Assembly (NCBI GenBank): GCA_947498815.1
Contig: CANMLU010000014.1
Location: 1 to 64,000 of the forward strand
Length of the DNA: 64,000 nt
Origin: an uncultured Aquimarina sp.
GTDB taxonomy: Bacteria; Bacteroidota; Bacteroidia; Flavobacteriales; Flavobacteriaceae
Direction of reading: 5' to 3'
A program made the translations under genes and the position numbers. Under the pieces are notes generated by a model. The model was not told where the DNA came from. It worked only from the letters and a program-made list of their open reading frames with translations, and made no database searches. Positions 22,314 through 30,382 of the stretch are shown in pieces (the first letter of the stretch is position 1; each line of letters opens with the position of its first letter).

Positions 22314-23204
22314 TTACTTTTTATTCCTTGGGTGGGATTGTTGATAAACTTTTGTTAGTTGAGCTACACTATGATGGGTATAAACCTGAGTGGCAGCCAA
22401 ACTGGAATGACCAAGTAATTCTTTTACAGCGTTTAGATTAGCCCCTTCATTAAGTAAATGAGTCGCAAAAGAATGCCTTAAAATATGCGGACTCTTTTTT
22501 ACCTTTGAAGACGCCTTACTAAAATAGCTATTTATGATCCGATAAACAAGTGTTTCATAGATTTTAACTCCTTTTTTGGTTAGCAACAAAAATTGAGTTT
22601 CGGAATTAGCAATCACACTTGATCTAAGATTTAAATACTGCTTTAACGTTTGACAAACAGACGAAAGTAATGGCAAGTAGCGTTCTTTATTTCTTTTACC
22701 CAATACTTTTATTTGCTGTTTACCAATGTCCATATCGGATAATTGCAAATTTACCAACTCAATTCTACGAATCCCCGTGGCATAAAAAAGTTCAATAATT
22801 AACCGATCCCGAACACTTTCAAAATCCTGATAATCCACCAAATCATTTAGCACACTTTCAACTTCGGTAGGTGAAAAAGGAATCTGAAGCTTCCTTGAAG
22901 CTTTTAAAGCTTTATGTTTTGCCAAAGGATTCTTATCCACTTGTTCTGACTTCAACAAAAACTTGTAATATGTTTTTAATGAAGACACCTTTCTATTTAC
23001 TGTTCTATTTGAAACTCCACTATCAACAAGTTTTACAATCCAAGAACGAATTTGCGAATAATGAGCCTTGGAAATATCCTGTGTTTCATATTCTTCATTA
23101 TAAAACTCATAAAAAGACAATAAATCGGCTTTGTATGCGGTAACAGTATGTTCGGAATATTTTTTTTCGAGAAGTAAGTAATCTATAAACTCAGTAATGA
23201 ACAT
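22314..23204 (-). CDS. xerC: Tyrosine recombinase XerC
   Basis: A 296-residue site-specific recombinase. An N-terminal SAM-like core-binding domain (about 1-85) is followed by the catalytic domain. The catalytic residues are visible: Arg in ATGIRRIEL (about 147), Lys in VLGKRNKER (about 173), the HILRH box (about 239-243), GHSS (about 265) and the Tyr of TQVYTH (about 274). It most likely resolves chromosome dimers at dif with XerD. No att site or phage genes are nearby, so a mobile-element integrase is unlikely. The start codon immediately follows the T tract of the rpsU terminator. Confidence 0.9.
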   Translation of the reverse strand: MFITEFIDYLLLEKKYSEHTVTAYKADLLSFYEFYNEEYETQDISKAHYSQIRSWIVKLVDSGVSNRTVNRKVSSLKTYYKFLLKSEQVDKNPLAKHKALKASRKLQIPFSPTEVESVLNDLVDYQDFESVRDRLIIELFYATGIRRIELVNLQLSDMDIGKQQIKVLGKRNKERYLPLLSSVCQTLKQYLNLRSSVIANSETQFLLLTKKGVKIYETLVYRIINSYFSKASSKVKKSPHILRHSFATHLLNEGANLNAVKELLGHSSLAATQVYTHHSVAQLTKVYQQSHPRNKK

Positions 23205-23256
23205 AAAAAAAACCGTTAGAGAACAAAAGTATGAAACTTTTAGTACTCTAACGGTT
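23205..23256 (-). terminator. Terminator of rpsU abutting the xerC start codon
   Basis: AACCGTTAGAG pairs perfectly with CTCTAACGGTT (11 bp) around a 24-nt region that itself can pair (AAAAGT/ACTTTT). On the minus strand eight T follow, and the xerC ATG comes directly after them. Confidence 0.85.
23224..23231 (-). promoter_or_regulatory. Candidate -7 element for xerC inside the rpsU terminator
   Basis: TACTTTTG matches TAnnTTTG and lies in the loop region of the terminator hairpin. Transcription would start near 23217, leaving a leader of only about 12 nt before the xerC ATG. No clear -33 box is seen, so this is tentative. Confidence 0.4.
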
Positions 23257-23325
23257 AAAATTTATACTGAAAAACGGAATCTTGTTCCTATCTAAGGAAA
23301 CAATATTAGATAACGTTATCTTTTA

Positions 23326-23520
23326 TTAAATTTCTTCTTGATCTCTTAAGTGCTGAATATATTGCGCTTTTTGGATCTGCGCTCTTCTTTCAACAGAAGG
23401 CTTTGAAAACGCTTGACGCTTACGAAGCTGACGCATTGTTCCTGTTCGATCAAATTTTCTTTTAAAACGTTTTAACGCTCTATCTATATTTTCTCCGTCT
23501 TTAACTGGTATAATTAACAT
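23326..23520 (-). CDS. rpsU: 30S ribosomal protein bS21
   Basis: A 64-residue basic protein with the bS21 pattern (DRALKRFKRKFDRTGTM, RKRQAFSKPSVERRAQ). In Bacteroidetes ribosomes bS21, with bS18 and bS6, holds the 16S anti-Shine-Dalgarno tail in a pocket, so general translation does not use Shine-Dalgarno pairing. This gene has its own strong promoter, an extended Shine-Dalgarno sequence and its own terminator, so it is monocistronic. Confidence 0.97.
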   Translation of the reverse strand: MLIIPVKDGENIDRALKRFKRKFDRTGTMRQLRKRQAFSKPSVERRAQIQKAQYIQHLRDQEEI

Positions 23521-23525
23521 AGTGG

Positions 23526-23537
23526 CACCTCCTTTCT
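23526..23537 (-). promoter_or_regulatory. Extended Shine-Dalgarno of rpsU
   Basis: AGAAAGGAGGTG on the minus strand, 5 nt before the ATG, is the exact complement of the 16S 3' tail CACCTCCTTTCT. Such a 12-nt match is exceptional in this phylum. It fits autoregulation: ribosomes lacking bS21 expose the tail and can favour this mRNA. The sequence match is seen; the mechanism is inferred from known bS21 biology. Confidence 0.85.
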
Positions 23538-23555
23538 TTAGAAATAATTAGGGTG

Positions 23556-23585
23556 CAAAGATAATACAAAACTATAATCTGCAAA
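23556..23585 (-). promoter_or_regulatory. rpsU promoter
   Basis: TTTG (23582-23585), 18 bp, TATCTTTG (23556-23563): a full match to TTTG-N18-TAnnTTTG. The leader would be about 28-30 nt and contains the extended Shine-Dalgarno sequence. Confidence 0.8.
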
Positions 23586-23608
23586 GTTTTATTGAATAAT
23601 ATTTAATA

Positions 23609-24988
23609 TTATTTTAAAGACCAGACAGAATATCCCTTTGGTGGGGCTTGAATCTTAACCCATTTACCACCTTGAGTAGTAGGTTCCCAACCCGAACTCC
23701 CGGTATAATCCTTAATTTTTCTATTCGACCAATTCGTTTGTATCCATCTTTCTTTCCATGAATTAGAATTATTAATATATACTATTAAACCATTCTTTCC
23801 TCCTCCTCCATTTCTACGAGCAATATATTCATCATTGTCTGTCCATAAATTAGAAGTATTACCTGCGGCTAAATTATTATGAATCCAAATTAAGTTATTC
23901 ATCTTAGTCTTGCTTAACCAATCTTCATAATCTCTATAAAAAATAGCTGGATATCCTTCATGAGTCAAAATATAGGCATATGCCAATAGTTTATTATTGA
24001 TAATCTCATCAGTATCATGATTTGCCACAAAAGTAACTGCTCTAGATGCATTTCTTTTCCAAAGCATATCTCCGCTAAGCGCATTAAGGTTATTTCCCAC
24101 AAACGCATCTCTCATCTTATAGTAGCAAGCAAAGTCGAAAGCCGACATTTGAGCTTCTGTAGTCCACCAGTCCAAAGTATTTACGTTTCCATCCCAATAC
24201 TCTCCAACCGAAAATCCTCCTACATTATTTTTCCATTCTCTAGCTACCCAGGGCTCAAATCCTTTTACATAGTCGAATCTCCATCCATCAAAGCCCATGG
24301 TGTTCTTATAATATTTCCCTACGGAATTAGATTTTTTCCATAACCAATCCTGAACATAAGATTTGTGGTGGCACATATCTGCAAATCCACCAAATATTCC
24401 CGAATCATTATTATGGTAATCATTTGGGTGAAAATCATATTGTGTTCTGTTAAACAGTCCAGAAAGCGGATTATAATCTGTATATGTTTCGGTATTAGTG
24501 AACATATTATCTTCTAAATCTCCTCCACTATTATGATTTATAACAATATCAGCAATAACACTTAGGCTATTATTATGGGCAGTACTAATAAGGCTTTCCA
24601 ATTCAGATCGTGATCCAAATCGAGTTTCTACACTACCCATTTGATTATACTCTCCAAAGTCATAATAATCAAAAGGGTCATACCCCATAGAGAAAGCTCC
24701 GTTCTGAGCCTTACTTACTGGCGGTAACCAAATTGCATCCATTCCGGCGTTGCTCCAATCATCTACTTTACCTTTTACCACATTCCACCAGGTACCACCC
24801 GCAGGTACATCCCAATAAAATGCTTGCATCATTACACCTGAACCTATTGGTTTGAGTGCTTTTGCAGAAACTACTTCTTGTAGATCACCAGATTCTGGTT
24901 CTACCGTATCAAAAACTTCATCCTTACTACAAGAAACGTACAAAAACGTTGTAGCAAGAAATACGTAAAAAAACTTAGTTATTTTCAT
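23609..24988 (-). CDS. GH13 alpha-amylase, surface lipoprotein
   Basis: A 459-residue secreted starch-degrading enzyme. The N-terminal signal ends in a lipobox (FLYVSC, Cys about residue 20). The catalytic (beta/alpha)8 domain starts near residue 50 (GVMMQAFYWDVP). The GH13 motifs are intact: region I DIVINH, the nucleophile Asp in GWRFDYVKG (about 236), the acid/base Glu in VGEYWDG (about 262) and the stabilising Asp in VANHDTD (about 324). No SusC/SusD pair is adjacent. Tandem LacI-type operators lie upstream, implying sugar-dependent control. Confidence 0.93.
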   Translation of the reverse strand: MKITKFFYVFLATTFLYVSCSKDEVFDTVEPESGDLQEVVSAKALKPIGSGVMMQAFYWDVPAGGTWWNVVKGKVDDWSNAGMDAIWLPPVSKAQNGAFSMGYDPFDYYDFGEYNQMGSVETRFGSRSELESLISTAHNNSLSVIADIVINHNSGGDLEDNMFTNTETYTDYNPLSGLFNRTQYDFHPNDYHNNDSGIFGGFADMCHHKSYVQDWLWKKSNSVGKYYKNTMGFDGWRFDYVKGFEPWVAREWKNNVGGFSVGEYWDGNVNTLDWWTTEAQMSAFDFACYYKMRDAFVGNNLNALSGDMLWKRNASRAVTFVANHDTDEIINNKLLAYAYILTHEGYPAIFYRDYEDWLSKTKMNNLIWIHNNLAAGNTSNLWTDNDEYIARRNGGGGKNGLIVYINNSNSWKERWIQTNWSNRKIKDYTGSSGWEPTTQGGKWVKIQAPPKGYSVWSLK

Positions 24989-25041
24989 AATTACTTAGTG
25001 TTTGTGTTAATTTCTTTTGAAATTAATAATTTCACTAAAAA

Positions 25042-25076
25042 CGAAAACGTTTGAAATACAACGAAAACGTTTTCGT
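25042..25076. promoter_or_regulatory. Tandem LacI-family operators upstream of the alpha-amylase
   Basis: A perfect 16-bp palindrome ACGAAAACGTTTTCGT (25061-25076) and a second, weaker copy with core AAACGTTT (25045-25052). Their centres are exactly 20 bp apart, about two helical turns. The central CG with A/T-rich arms is typical of LacI-family regulators such as MalR-type repressors. They lie 57-88 bp before the amylase ATG. No LacI gene is in the window. Confidence 0.7.
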
Positions 25077-25147
25077 GTTGATAAAACCCAAAACTTAACA
25101 CAAAAACACAAGTAAAAAACAACAAATACGGTTAGACAATAATAAAT

Positions 25148-25183
25148 ATGCGCCTTAACTCTAATAATAGAATTAAGGCGCAT
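25148..25183. terminator. Hairpin terminator after the acyl-CoA dehydrogenase
   Basis: An 11-bp perfect stem (ATGCGCCTTAA / TTAAGGCGCAT) with a 14-nt loop. The following T-rich stretch is weak on both strands. It lies 44 bp after the acyl-CoA dehydrogenase stop. Confidence 0.65.
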
Positions 25184-25226
25184 TTAAAATCTTACGCTTA
25201 TAGTAGTTAAAAAACCAACAAAGAAT

Positions 25227-26393
25227 TTAGGTCGCCGGTTTATATTCTTTTTTATCAATAACGATTTTGGCAATAATCTCTCTTAAAATTTCAGAAGTAC
25301 CACCACCTATTGGTCCTAATCTACTATCTCTGAGCAATCTTGCCAGTGGGTACTCTTCCATATAACCATATCCACCCAGAAGTTGTAAACATTTATATAT
25401 AACTTCATCGGCCATTTTTGTAGAAAGCAATTTGGACATACTAGCCTCTTTGACAACATATTGCCCTTGATCTAATCTTTTGGTAATTGAATAGTTAAAC
25501 TCTTTACACATTTCCATTTCGCTCGCCATATCGGCAACAGTATGTCGAAGTGCCTGAAACTTATCTATAGTTCTTCCGAAAGCTTCTCGTTCGGACATAT
25601 ATTTTATTACATATTCAATAGCATACTCGGCTCTTGCATGTGAATTAATTCCCATAATTAATCTTTCTAAAGCGAAGTGTTGCATGATATATGAGAATCC
25701 TTTGTTTTCTTCTCCCATCAAATTATGTAAAGGAATTTTGACATTATCAAAGGCAATTTCACCAGTATCGGAAGCTTTCCATCCCAATTTTTCTAGTTTT
25801 GTTGCTGAAACTCCTGGGGTATCTCGATCTATTACAAAAATACTAATCCCTTTATTTCCTAATTCGGGGTTTGTTTTTGCTGCAATCACCAGATAATCAC
25901 TATAAACTCCATTGGTTATAAAGGTTTTTGATCCATTAATGATATAATGTTCACCTTCTTTAACCGCTGTAGTTCTCATTCCAGCCACATCAGATCCACC
26001 AAATGGCTCTGTTATACATAAACAACCTATTTTTTCTCCAGAAATACTTGGTCTTAAATACGTTTCTTTGATTCTGTGATCTCCTTCTTTATTTAAATGA
26101 GTCATCGCAAGATATGCATGAGCCCATATTGCAGCGGCAAAACCACCAGAGTTGATCTTCTGCAATTCTTCTAAAAGAATCAAGGTATAAAAAAGATCCA
26201 GTTCTAGACCTCCATATTCTTCGGGATATGCAATTCCAAAATACCCCATTTCTCCGAATTTTTCCCAGATAAAGCGATCGATAGTACCTGTTTTTTCCCA
26301 TTTATCGATATGAGGAACTACCTCCTTTTTGAGAAACTCTTGAAGGCTTTTCCTAAATAATTCGTGTTCTTCTGTAAAATACATGCTATTCAT
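25227..26393 (-). CDS. Acyl-CoA dehydrogenase
   Basis: A 388-residue FAD-dependent dehydrogenase of fatty-acid or branched-chain acyl-CoA beta-oxidation. It shows the family signatures CLCITEPFGGSDVAGMRTTA (FAD/substrate loop) and, near the C-terminus, LLGGYGYMEEYPLARLLRDS with the conserved GGTSEILREIIA. Length is standard. Chain-length specificity cannot be read from sequence alone. It is not in an operon with other beta-oxidation genes here. Confidence 0.92.
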   Translation of the reverse strand: MNSMYFTEEHELFRKSLQEFLKKEVVPHIDKWEKTGTIDRFIWEKFGEMGYFGIAYPEEYGGLELDLFYTLILLEELQKINSGGFAAAIWAHAYLAMTHLNKEGDHRIKETYLRPSISGEKIGCLCITEPFGGSDVAGMRTTAVKEGEHYIINGSKTFITNGVYSDYLVIAAKTNPELGNKGISIFVIDRDTPGVSATKLEKLGWKASDTGEIAFDNVKIPLHNLMGEENKGFSYIMQHFALERLIMGINSHARAEYAIEYVIKYMSEREAFGRTIDKFQALRHTVADMASEMEMCKEFNYSITKRLDQGQYVVKEASMSKLLSTKMADEVIYKCLQLLGGYGYMEEYPLARLLRDSRLGPIGGGTSEILREIIAKIVIDKKEYKPAT

Positions 26394-26522
26394 ATGATAA
26401 CTTTTGTTTTTGTAGTTAACATATTACTGTATATAATGACAATTCTTATTACTCAAAAATTACATACATAATGGATGTAATTTTTAAGATTCATCAAAAT
26501 TCACAGCAATTTTTTCCGATTT

Positions 26523-27395
26523 TTATTTTAAAGTCAAATATAGTGCTATTCTATCTATTTTTTCTAAAGAAAAATCTTTGATTTTTCCTAATTCCTCAAA
26601 GCTAGATATACCGCCATTAGCCTTAACAAAATCTCTAATGTCAAGAGCCGTTTCAAAATCAAAATAAGGAACTTCAATTAACTGATTAATAGATGCACTA
26701 TTTATGTTTATCTTTTTAATTTTTTTGGGTGTCTTAACAGTAAAAGACGCCAAGATCTGCTTCCTTTGAGAAGCATACAACCCTTTAATGTCTTTTAATT
26801 GAATATCACTTACAAATCCTCCTAACTTATCTCTATAGGTAATAATTCTTTCAGCAATAAAAACAGGGACATTAACCTGTCCTTGAAAACTGCTGGCAGT
26901 GGCACTATTCAAATCCATTTTTTGGTTGTAAGTTTTGGTTGGGTATTTATTCTTTGATTCTTTTGATGAGCTCTTACGGTGTTTTGTCCATTCAGGAAAC
27001 TTGAACAATGGTGATATTACTCGTAAAAGTGAATCTGAAACCTGAGTCACGTTTTTAAAATCCATAGCAGAATTAATCCACTTGCCCTGACTTCTGTATT
27101 TATTTAATCGATCTAATTCTTCTGCAGAAATACCTAACATATACCCTTTGTGTTCAGAAATAAAATTAGGATTAAAAGGTCTTATTTGGTATTGTTTTTT
27201 TTGATGAACAGCTAACTTCTTTAAAGAATCTATTTGCATTTGAAACTTAGTTAACTCCACAAGATTTTTTGGTGACTTCTTGTGTTGCGGATAATAATAG
27301 TACACCAGAATAGCCGCAAACAAAAATAGAGACAATAAAAAAATCCCATTTCGAAAACGTGAATGTATTTCGAAATGGGATTTTATACGATTCAT
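26523..27395 (-). CDS. ComEA-like helix-hairpin-helix protein
   Basis: A 290-residue membrane-anchored protein. The N-terminus (SHFEIHSRFRNGIFLL) leads into one transmembrane helix at about residues 18-34. C-terminal helix-hairpin-helix segments follow (about 168-215, DLNSATASSFQGQVNVP, and about 225-290, ININSASINQLIEVPYF). These resemble ComEA, which binds incoming DNA at the cell surface, but such flavobacterial proteins have no proven role. It starts 15 bp after the AGCS symporter stop. A terminator-like stem-loop lies inside its first 19 codons. Confidence 0.8.
   Translation of the reverse strand: MNRIKSHFEIHSRFRNGIFLLSLFLFAAILVYYYYPQHKKSPKNLVELTKFQMQIDSLKKLAVHQKKQYQIRPFNPNFISEHKGYMLGISAEELDRLNKYRSQGKWINSAMDFKNVTQVSDSLLRVISPLFKFPEWTKHRKSSSKESKNKYPTKTYNQKMDLNSATASSFQGQVNVPVFIAERIITYRDKLGGFVSDIQLKDIKGLYASQRKQILASFTVKTPKKIKKININSASINQLIEVPYFDFETALDIRDFVKANGGISSFEELGKIKDFSLEKIDRIALYLTLK
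27337..27384 (-). terminator. Intrinsic terminator or attenuator inside the 5' coding region of the ComEA-like gene
   Basis: A perfect 17-bp stem (27340-27356 with 27368-27384), 11-nt loop, then seven T on the minus strand. It overlaps codons 4-19 of the ComEA-like gene and lies 27 bp after the AGCS stop. It would end the AGCS transcript and allow the downstream gene only by read-through or through translating ribosomes. Confidence 0.7.
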
Positions 27396-27410
27396 AATAA
27401 GATAACTATC

Positions 27411-29018
27411 TTATTTTTTTGACGCCTTGATCGCTTCAAAATATCTAGCTAGTTGTTTTTTAACTACTGGGAATAAGAAGAACAATCCAACCATATTTGG
27501 GAATACCATCGCAAAAATCATTGCATCAGAGAATGCCCATATAGAACTCATACTTGCTGCTGCACCAATTACAACAAAAGTCAAGAATAATAGTTTGTAT
27601 ACCAAATCTGCAGTTTTACCTCTACCAAACAAAAATTTCCAGGATTGTAAACCATAGTATGACCAAGAAATCATTGTCGACACTGCGAATAATACTACTG
27701 CTATCGTTAAAAACACATCAGAAAAAGGAATAAATTTTCCGAAAGCTTGAGCTGTAATACCGGCTCCTTCATAAGCCACTCCATCTATCAAAACAGCACC
27801 ACTACCATCTCCTCCGTATTGGAAAGCTCCTCCAGAATTAAAAATGATAATTACCAAAGCAGTCATGGTACAAATAACAACAGTATCAATAAAAGGCTCG
27901 AGTAAAGCAACTAATCCTTCACTTGCAGAATATTTTGTTTTCACAGCTGAATGGGCGATAGATGCAGAACCTGCTCCAGCTTCATTAGAGAAAGCCGCTC
28001 TTTTGAATCCAACTAATAAAACTCCAATTACACCACCCACTCCAATTGCTTTTGGATTAAAAGCTTCGGTAACAATTAATGAAATTGCATCATCTACGAA
28101 AGAGAAGTTACTAAAAATGATATATAAACAGGCAAGCAAATACAAGATCGCCATGAAAGGAACTACCTTTTCTGTAACCGAGGCAATACGCTTGATTCCT
28201 CCAATAATGATAATACCGACAAGAATTGCAAGTATTATTCCTATCCAAAATCCTGCCCCAGTGCTCTCTAATCCCATAAGTTCTTTAAGAACTATGGTTG
28301 CTTGGTTTGATTGTGCCGCATTTCCTCCTCCAAAAGATCCACCAATACAGAATATTGCAAACAATACCGCCGCAATTTTTCCAAGCCATACGAAACCTTT
28401 GTCCTTTAAACCTTTGCTTAAGTAATACATGGGTCCACCATATACAGTACCATCTTCTCCAACATCTCTATATTGAACACCTAATGTACATTCTACAAAT
28501 TTTGTAGACATCCCTAATAATCCACAAACAATCATCCAAAATGTAGCTCCAGGTCCTCCTAAGGCTATTGCCAATGCAACACCTGCAATATTACCATTAC
28601 CAACTGTACCAGATACCGCTGTAGCCAATGCCTGAAAGTGTGAAACTTCTCCTTCTTTGGATTCATCTCTAATAGTATCTCTGATATCACCATCTACTAT
28701 ATTTAAGCTTGGATCTCCTTCAATTCCATGTCCTTCTACATCATCATACTTACCCCGAACAACATTAATTGCTTTTCCAAAATATCTAATATTAGGAAAC
28801 CCAAAATAGATTGTAAAAAACAGTGCACTAAGCACTAATAAAATAATAACGAATGGAGCGCCATTGTATACTTCAAAGAAGATCACGTTAGAGAAAAAAT
28901 CGGAAATGGGTTTAAAACCTTCATCGATTTTTTGGTCTAGACCTTTTTCTGTAGTCTCTTGTGCGAATGTTATAAATGGTAGAGTAAGCGCTAATAGTGA
29001 AAGAAGAATTCTCTTCAT
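27411..29018 (-). CDS. AGCS-family sodium:alanine (amino acid) symporter
   Basis: A 535-residue polytopic inner-membrane transporter, with a cleavable-looking N-terminal signal (MKRILLSLLALTLPFITFAQ) before the first core helix. The AGCS signature AAFSNEAGAGSASIAHSAVKT region is present (about residues 341-361), as is the conserved SGTVGNGNIAGVALAIALGGPG (about 135-156). Substrate is probably alanine or glycine with Na+. It is cotranscribed at most with the ComEA-like gene, 15 bp away. Confidence 0.9.
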   Translation of the reverse strand: MKRILLSLLALTLPFITFAQETTEKGLDQKIDEGFKPISDFFSNVIFFEVYNGAPFVIILLVLSALFFTIYFGFPNIRYFGKAINVVRGKYDDVEGHGIEGDPSLNIVDGDIRDTIRDESKEGEVSHFQALATAVSGTVGNGNIAGVALAIALGGPGATFWMIVCGLLGMSTKFVECTLGVQYRDVGEDGTVYGGPMYYLSKGLKDKGFVWLGKIAAVLFAIFCIGGSFGGGNAAQSNQATIVLKELMGLESTGAGFWIGIILAILVGIIIIGGIKRIASVTEKVVPFMAILYLLACLYIIFSNFSFVDDAISLIVTEAFNPKAIGVGGVIGVLLVGFKRAAFSNEAGAGSASIAHSAVKTKYSASEGLVALLEPFIDTVVICTMTALVIIIFNSGGAFQYGGDGSGAVLIDGVAYEGAGITAQAFGKFIPFSDVFLTIAVVLFAVSTMISWSYYGLQSWKFLFGRGKTADLVYKLLFLTFVVIGAAASMSSIWAFSDAMIFAMVFPNMVGLFFLFPVVKKQLARYFEAIKASKK

Positions 29019-29118
29019 GATTATGTGAGTTAATTGAATTTTTGTTTTTAAGAAGTCAGCAAGATGCTAAAAAAAACGGTTGTGTACAATTTTTAAAGAG
29101 TTAAATGTTTTTAAATTG

Positions 29119-30135
29119 TTAAATATCAAACTCTCTATTAAGACGGTTGATTTGTTCGGGTCGCCCTAAAACTACAATCTTGGATCCAGGTTTTAAGGAA
29201 GTATCTGCTTCAGGATTTACAATATACTCTCCCTCGGGGGATTTATATCCTATGATTGTGCAGCCAGTTCTTGATCTCATATCGATCGTACGAATACTTC
29301 TTTCTGTTAAATCATCAAACATATCCTCAAAAGATACTTCTTCAATATTAATAGATCGTTTACCAACGATAGAAAGATTATCCAAGAACTCTATTAAATC
29401 TGGCACCACAACCAACGAGGCCATATGATCTCCACCAATACGATCGGGCATAATCACATTATCTGCTCCCGCCAGTCGGATTTTTTTATACGAAGTATCT
29501 TGGGATGCTCTACTTATTATTTTTAAATTTTTATTAATCTGCCTGGCCGAAAGTACAATAAATAGATTATCGGCATCTTCTGGTAAAGTGCATATTAAGC
29601 ATGAAGCATGTTTAATCCCAGCTTCTATGAGTACTTCATCTTCTGTGGCATTTCCTTTAAGAAATAATAATTGATCATTTTGATATCGTTCTATTACATC
29701 CTCATCTTTTTCGATGATTATGAATGGCTTATCATAGGCCAATAATTTTACTGCAGATTGTTTTCCATTACGACCATAACCAATAATGATAATGTGATTT
29801 TCAAGCTGATGTATCATTTTTTGTGTTTTTCGATATTGAACTCTTTTGGGGTCATTTTTACTCACAATATATTCAGTAATTACGGATACGGAATATGCAA
29901 ATATTGCCACACTAGTCGAAATAAGAAATACGGTAAATAACTTTGCATTATCGTCCAAGGGTTGCACTTCGCCAAAACCTACAGTCGACATTGTAATCAC
30001 AGTCATATACAACGCATCTACCCATGAATAATCCGAAAAAAAACGGAATCCCACAACTCCAGTGGCGACTACTACCATTAATAACGTTATGGCAATGTAT
30101 ATTTTTGGTCTTCCCCAATTCTGAATCTTTATCAT
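29119..30135 (-). CDS. Potassium channel with RCK (TrkA-N/TrkA-C) domains
   Basis: A 338-residue two-helix K+ channel. TM1 is at about residues 11-32, the pore has the selectivity filter TMSTVGFGEV (about 48-57), and TM2 is at about 66-90. The Rossmann RCK domain begins HIIIIGYGRNGKQSA (about 113), and a TrkA-C domain occupies the last 80 residues. It resembles MthK/Kch-type ligand-gated channels. Its ATG overlaps the stop of the PspC gene by 4 bp, so it is translationally coupled in the DUF2851-PspC-channel operon. Confidence 0.92.
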   Translation of the reverse strand: MIKIQNWGRPKIYIAITLLMVVVATGVVGFRFFSDYSWVDALYMTVITMSTVGFGEVQPLDDNAKLFTVFLISTSVAIFAYSVSVITEYIVSKNDPKRVQYRKTQKMIHQLENHIIIIGYGRNGKQSAVKLLAYDKPFIIIEKDEDVIERYQNDQLLFLKGNATEDEVLIEAGIKHASCLICTLPEDADNLFIVLSARQINKNLKIISRASQDTSYKKIRLAGADNVIMPDRIGGDHMASLVVVPDLIEFLDNLSIVGKRSINIEEVSFEDMFDDLTERSIRTIDMRSRTGCTIIGYKSPEGEYIVNPEADTSLKPGSKIVVLGRPEQINRLNREFDI

Positions 30136-30353
30136 AGGTCAAATACAGAAGTTCGTTTAGTATATACCAAATCTTTCAATTTAAGCCAAAATGCCATATT
30201 AAGATAGATTACAAAACCCAACCCTGCTGTTGCAAAGGTTAAGTAAATAAAGAACAGACGAACATTTTTTGTACGCATTCCTAACCGATCTGCTAATCTC
30301 GAGGATACATAAAATCCATTGCGTTCTAAAAAATGTCTTAAATTATATAGCAT
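30132..30353 (-). CDS. Small PspC-domain membrane protein
   Basis: About 73 residues from the ATG at 30353. It has the PspC pattern, a short N-terminal amphipathic part (SRLADRLGMRTKNVRLFF) and a hydrophobic helix (FIYLTFATAGLGFVIYLNMA). PspC proteins sense membrane stress, though single-domain versions are poorly characterised. A longer reading from 30428 would run into the DUF2851 gene and is unlikely. It overlaps the K+-channel start by 4 bp. Confidence 0.75.
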   Translation of the reverse strand: MLYNLRHFLERNGFYVSSRLADRLGMRTKNVRLFFIYLTFATAGLGFVIYLNMAFWLKLKDLVYTKRTSVFDL

Positions 30354-30382
30354 ACCGCAAAATAAATATATTATCCTAAACT

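Noticed and set aside
22314-23204. Tyrosine recombinase as an integrase of a genomic island next to tRNA genes
   Set aside because: XerC-like length and conserved neighbours (hpf, tuf); no direct repeats of a tRNA 3' end or cargo genes were seen.
27844-28425. A 193-residue plus-strand open frame
   Set aside because: It is antisense to the intact AGCS symporter, low-complexity and without family similarity; a shadow of the real gene.
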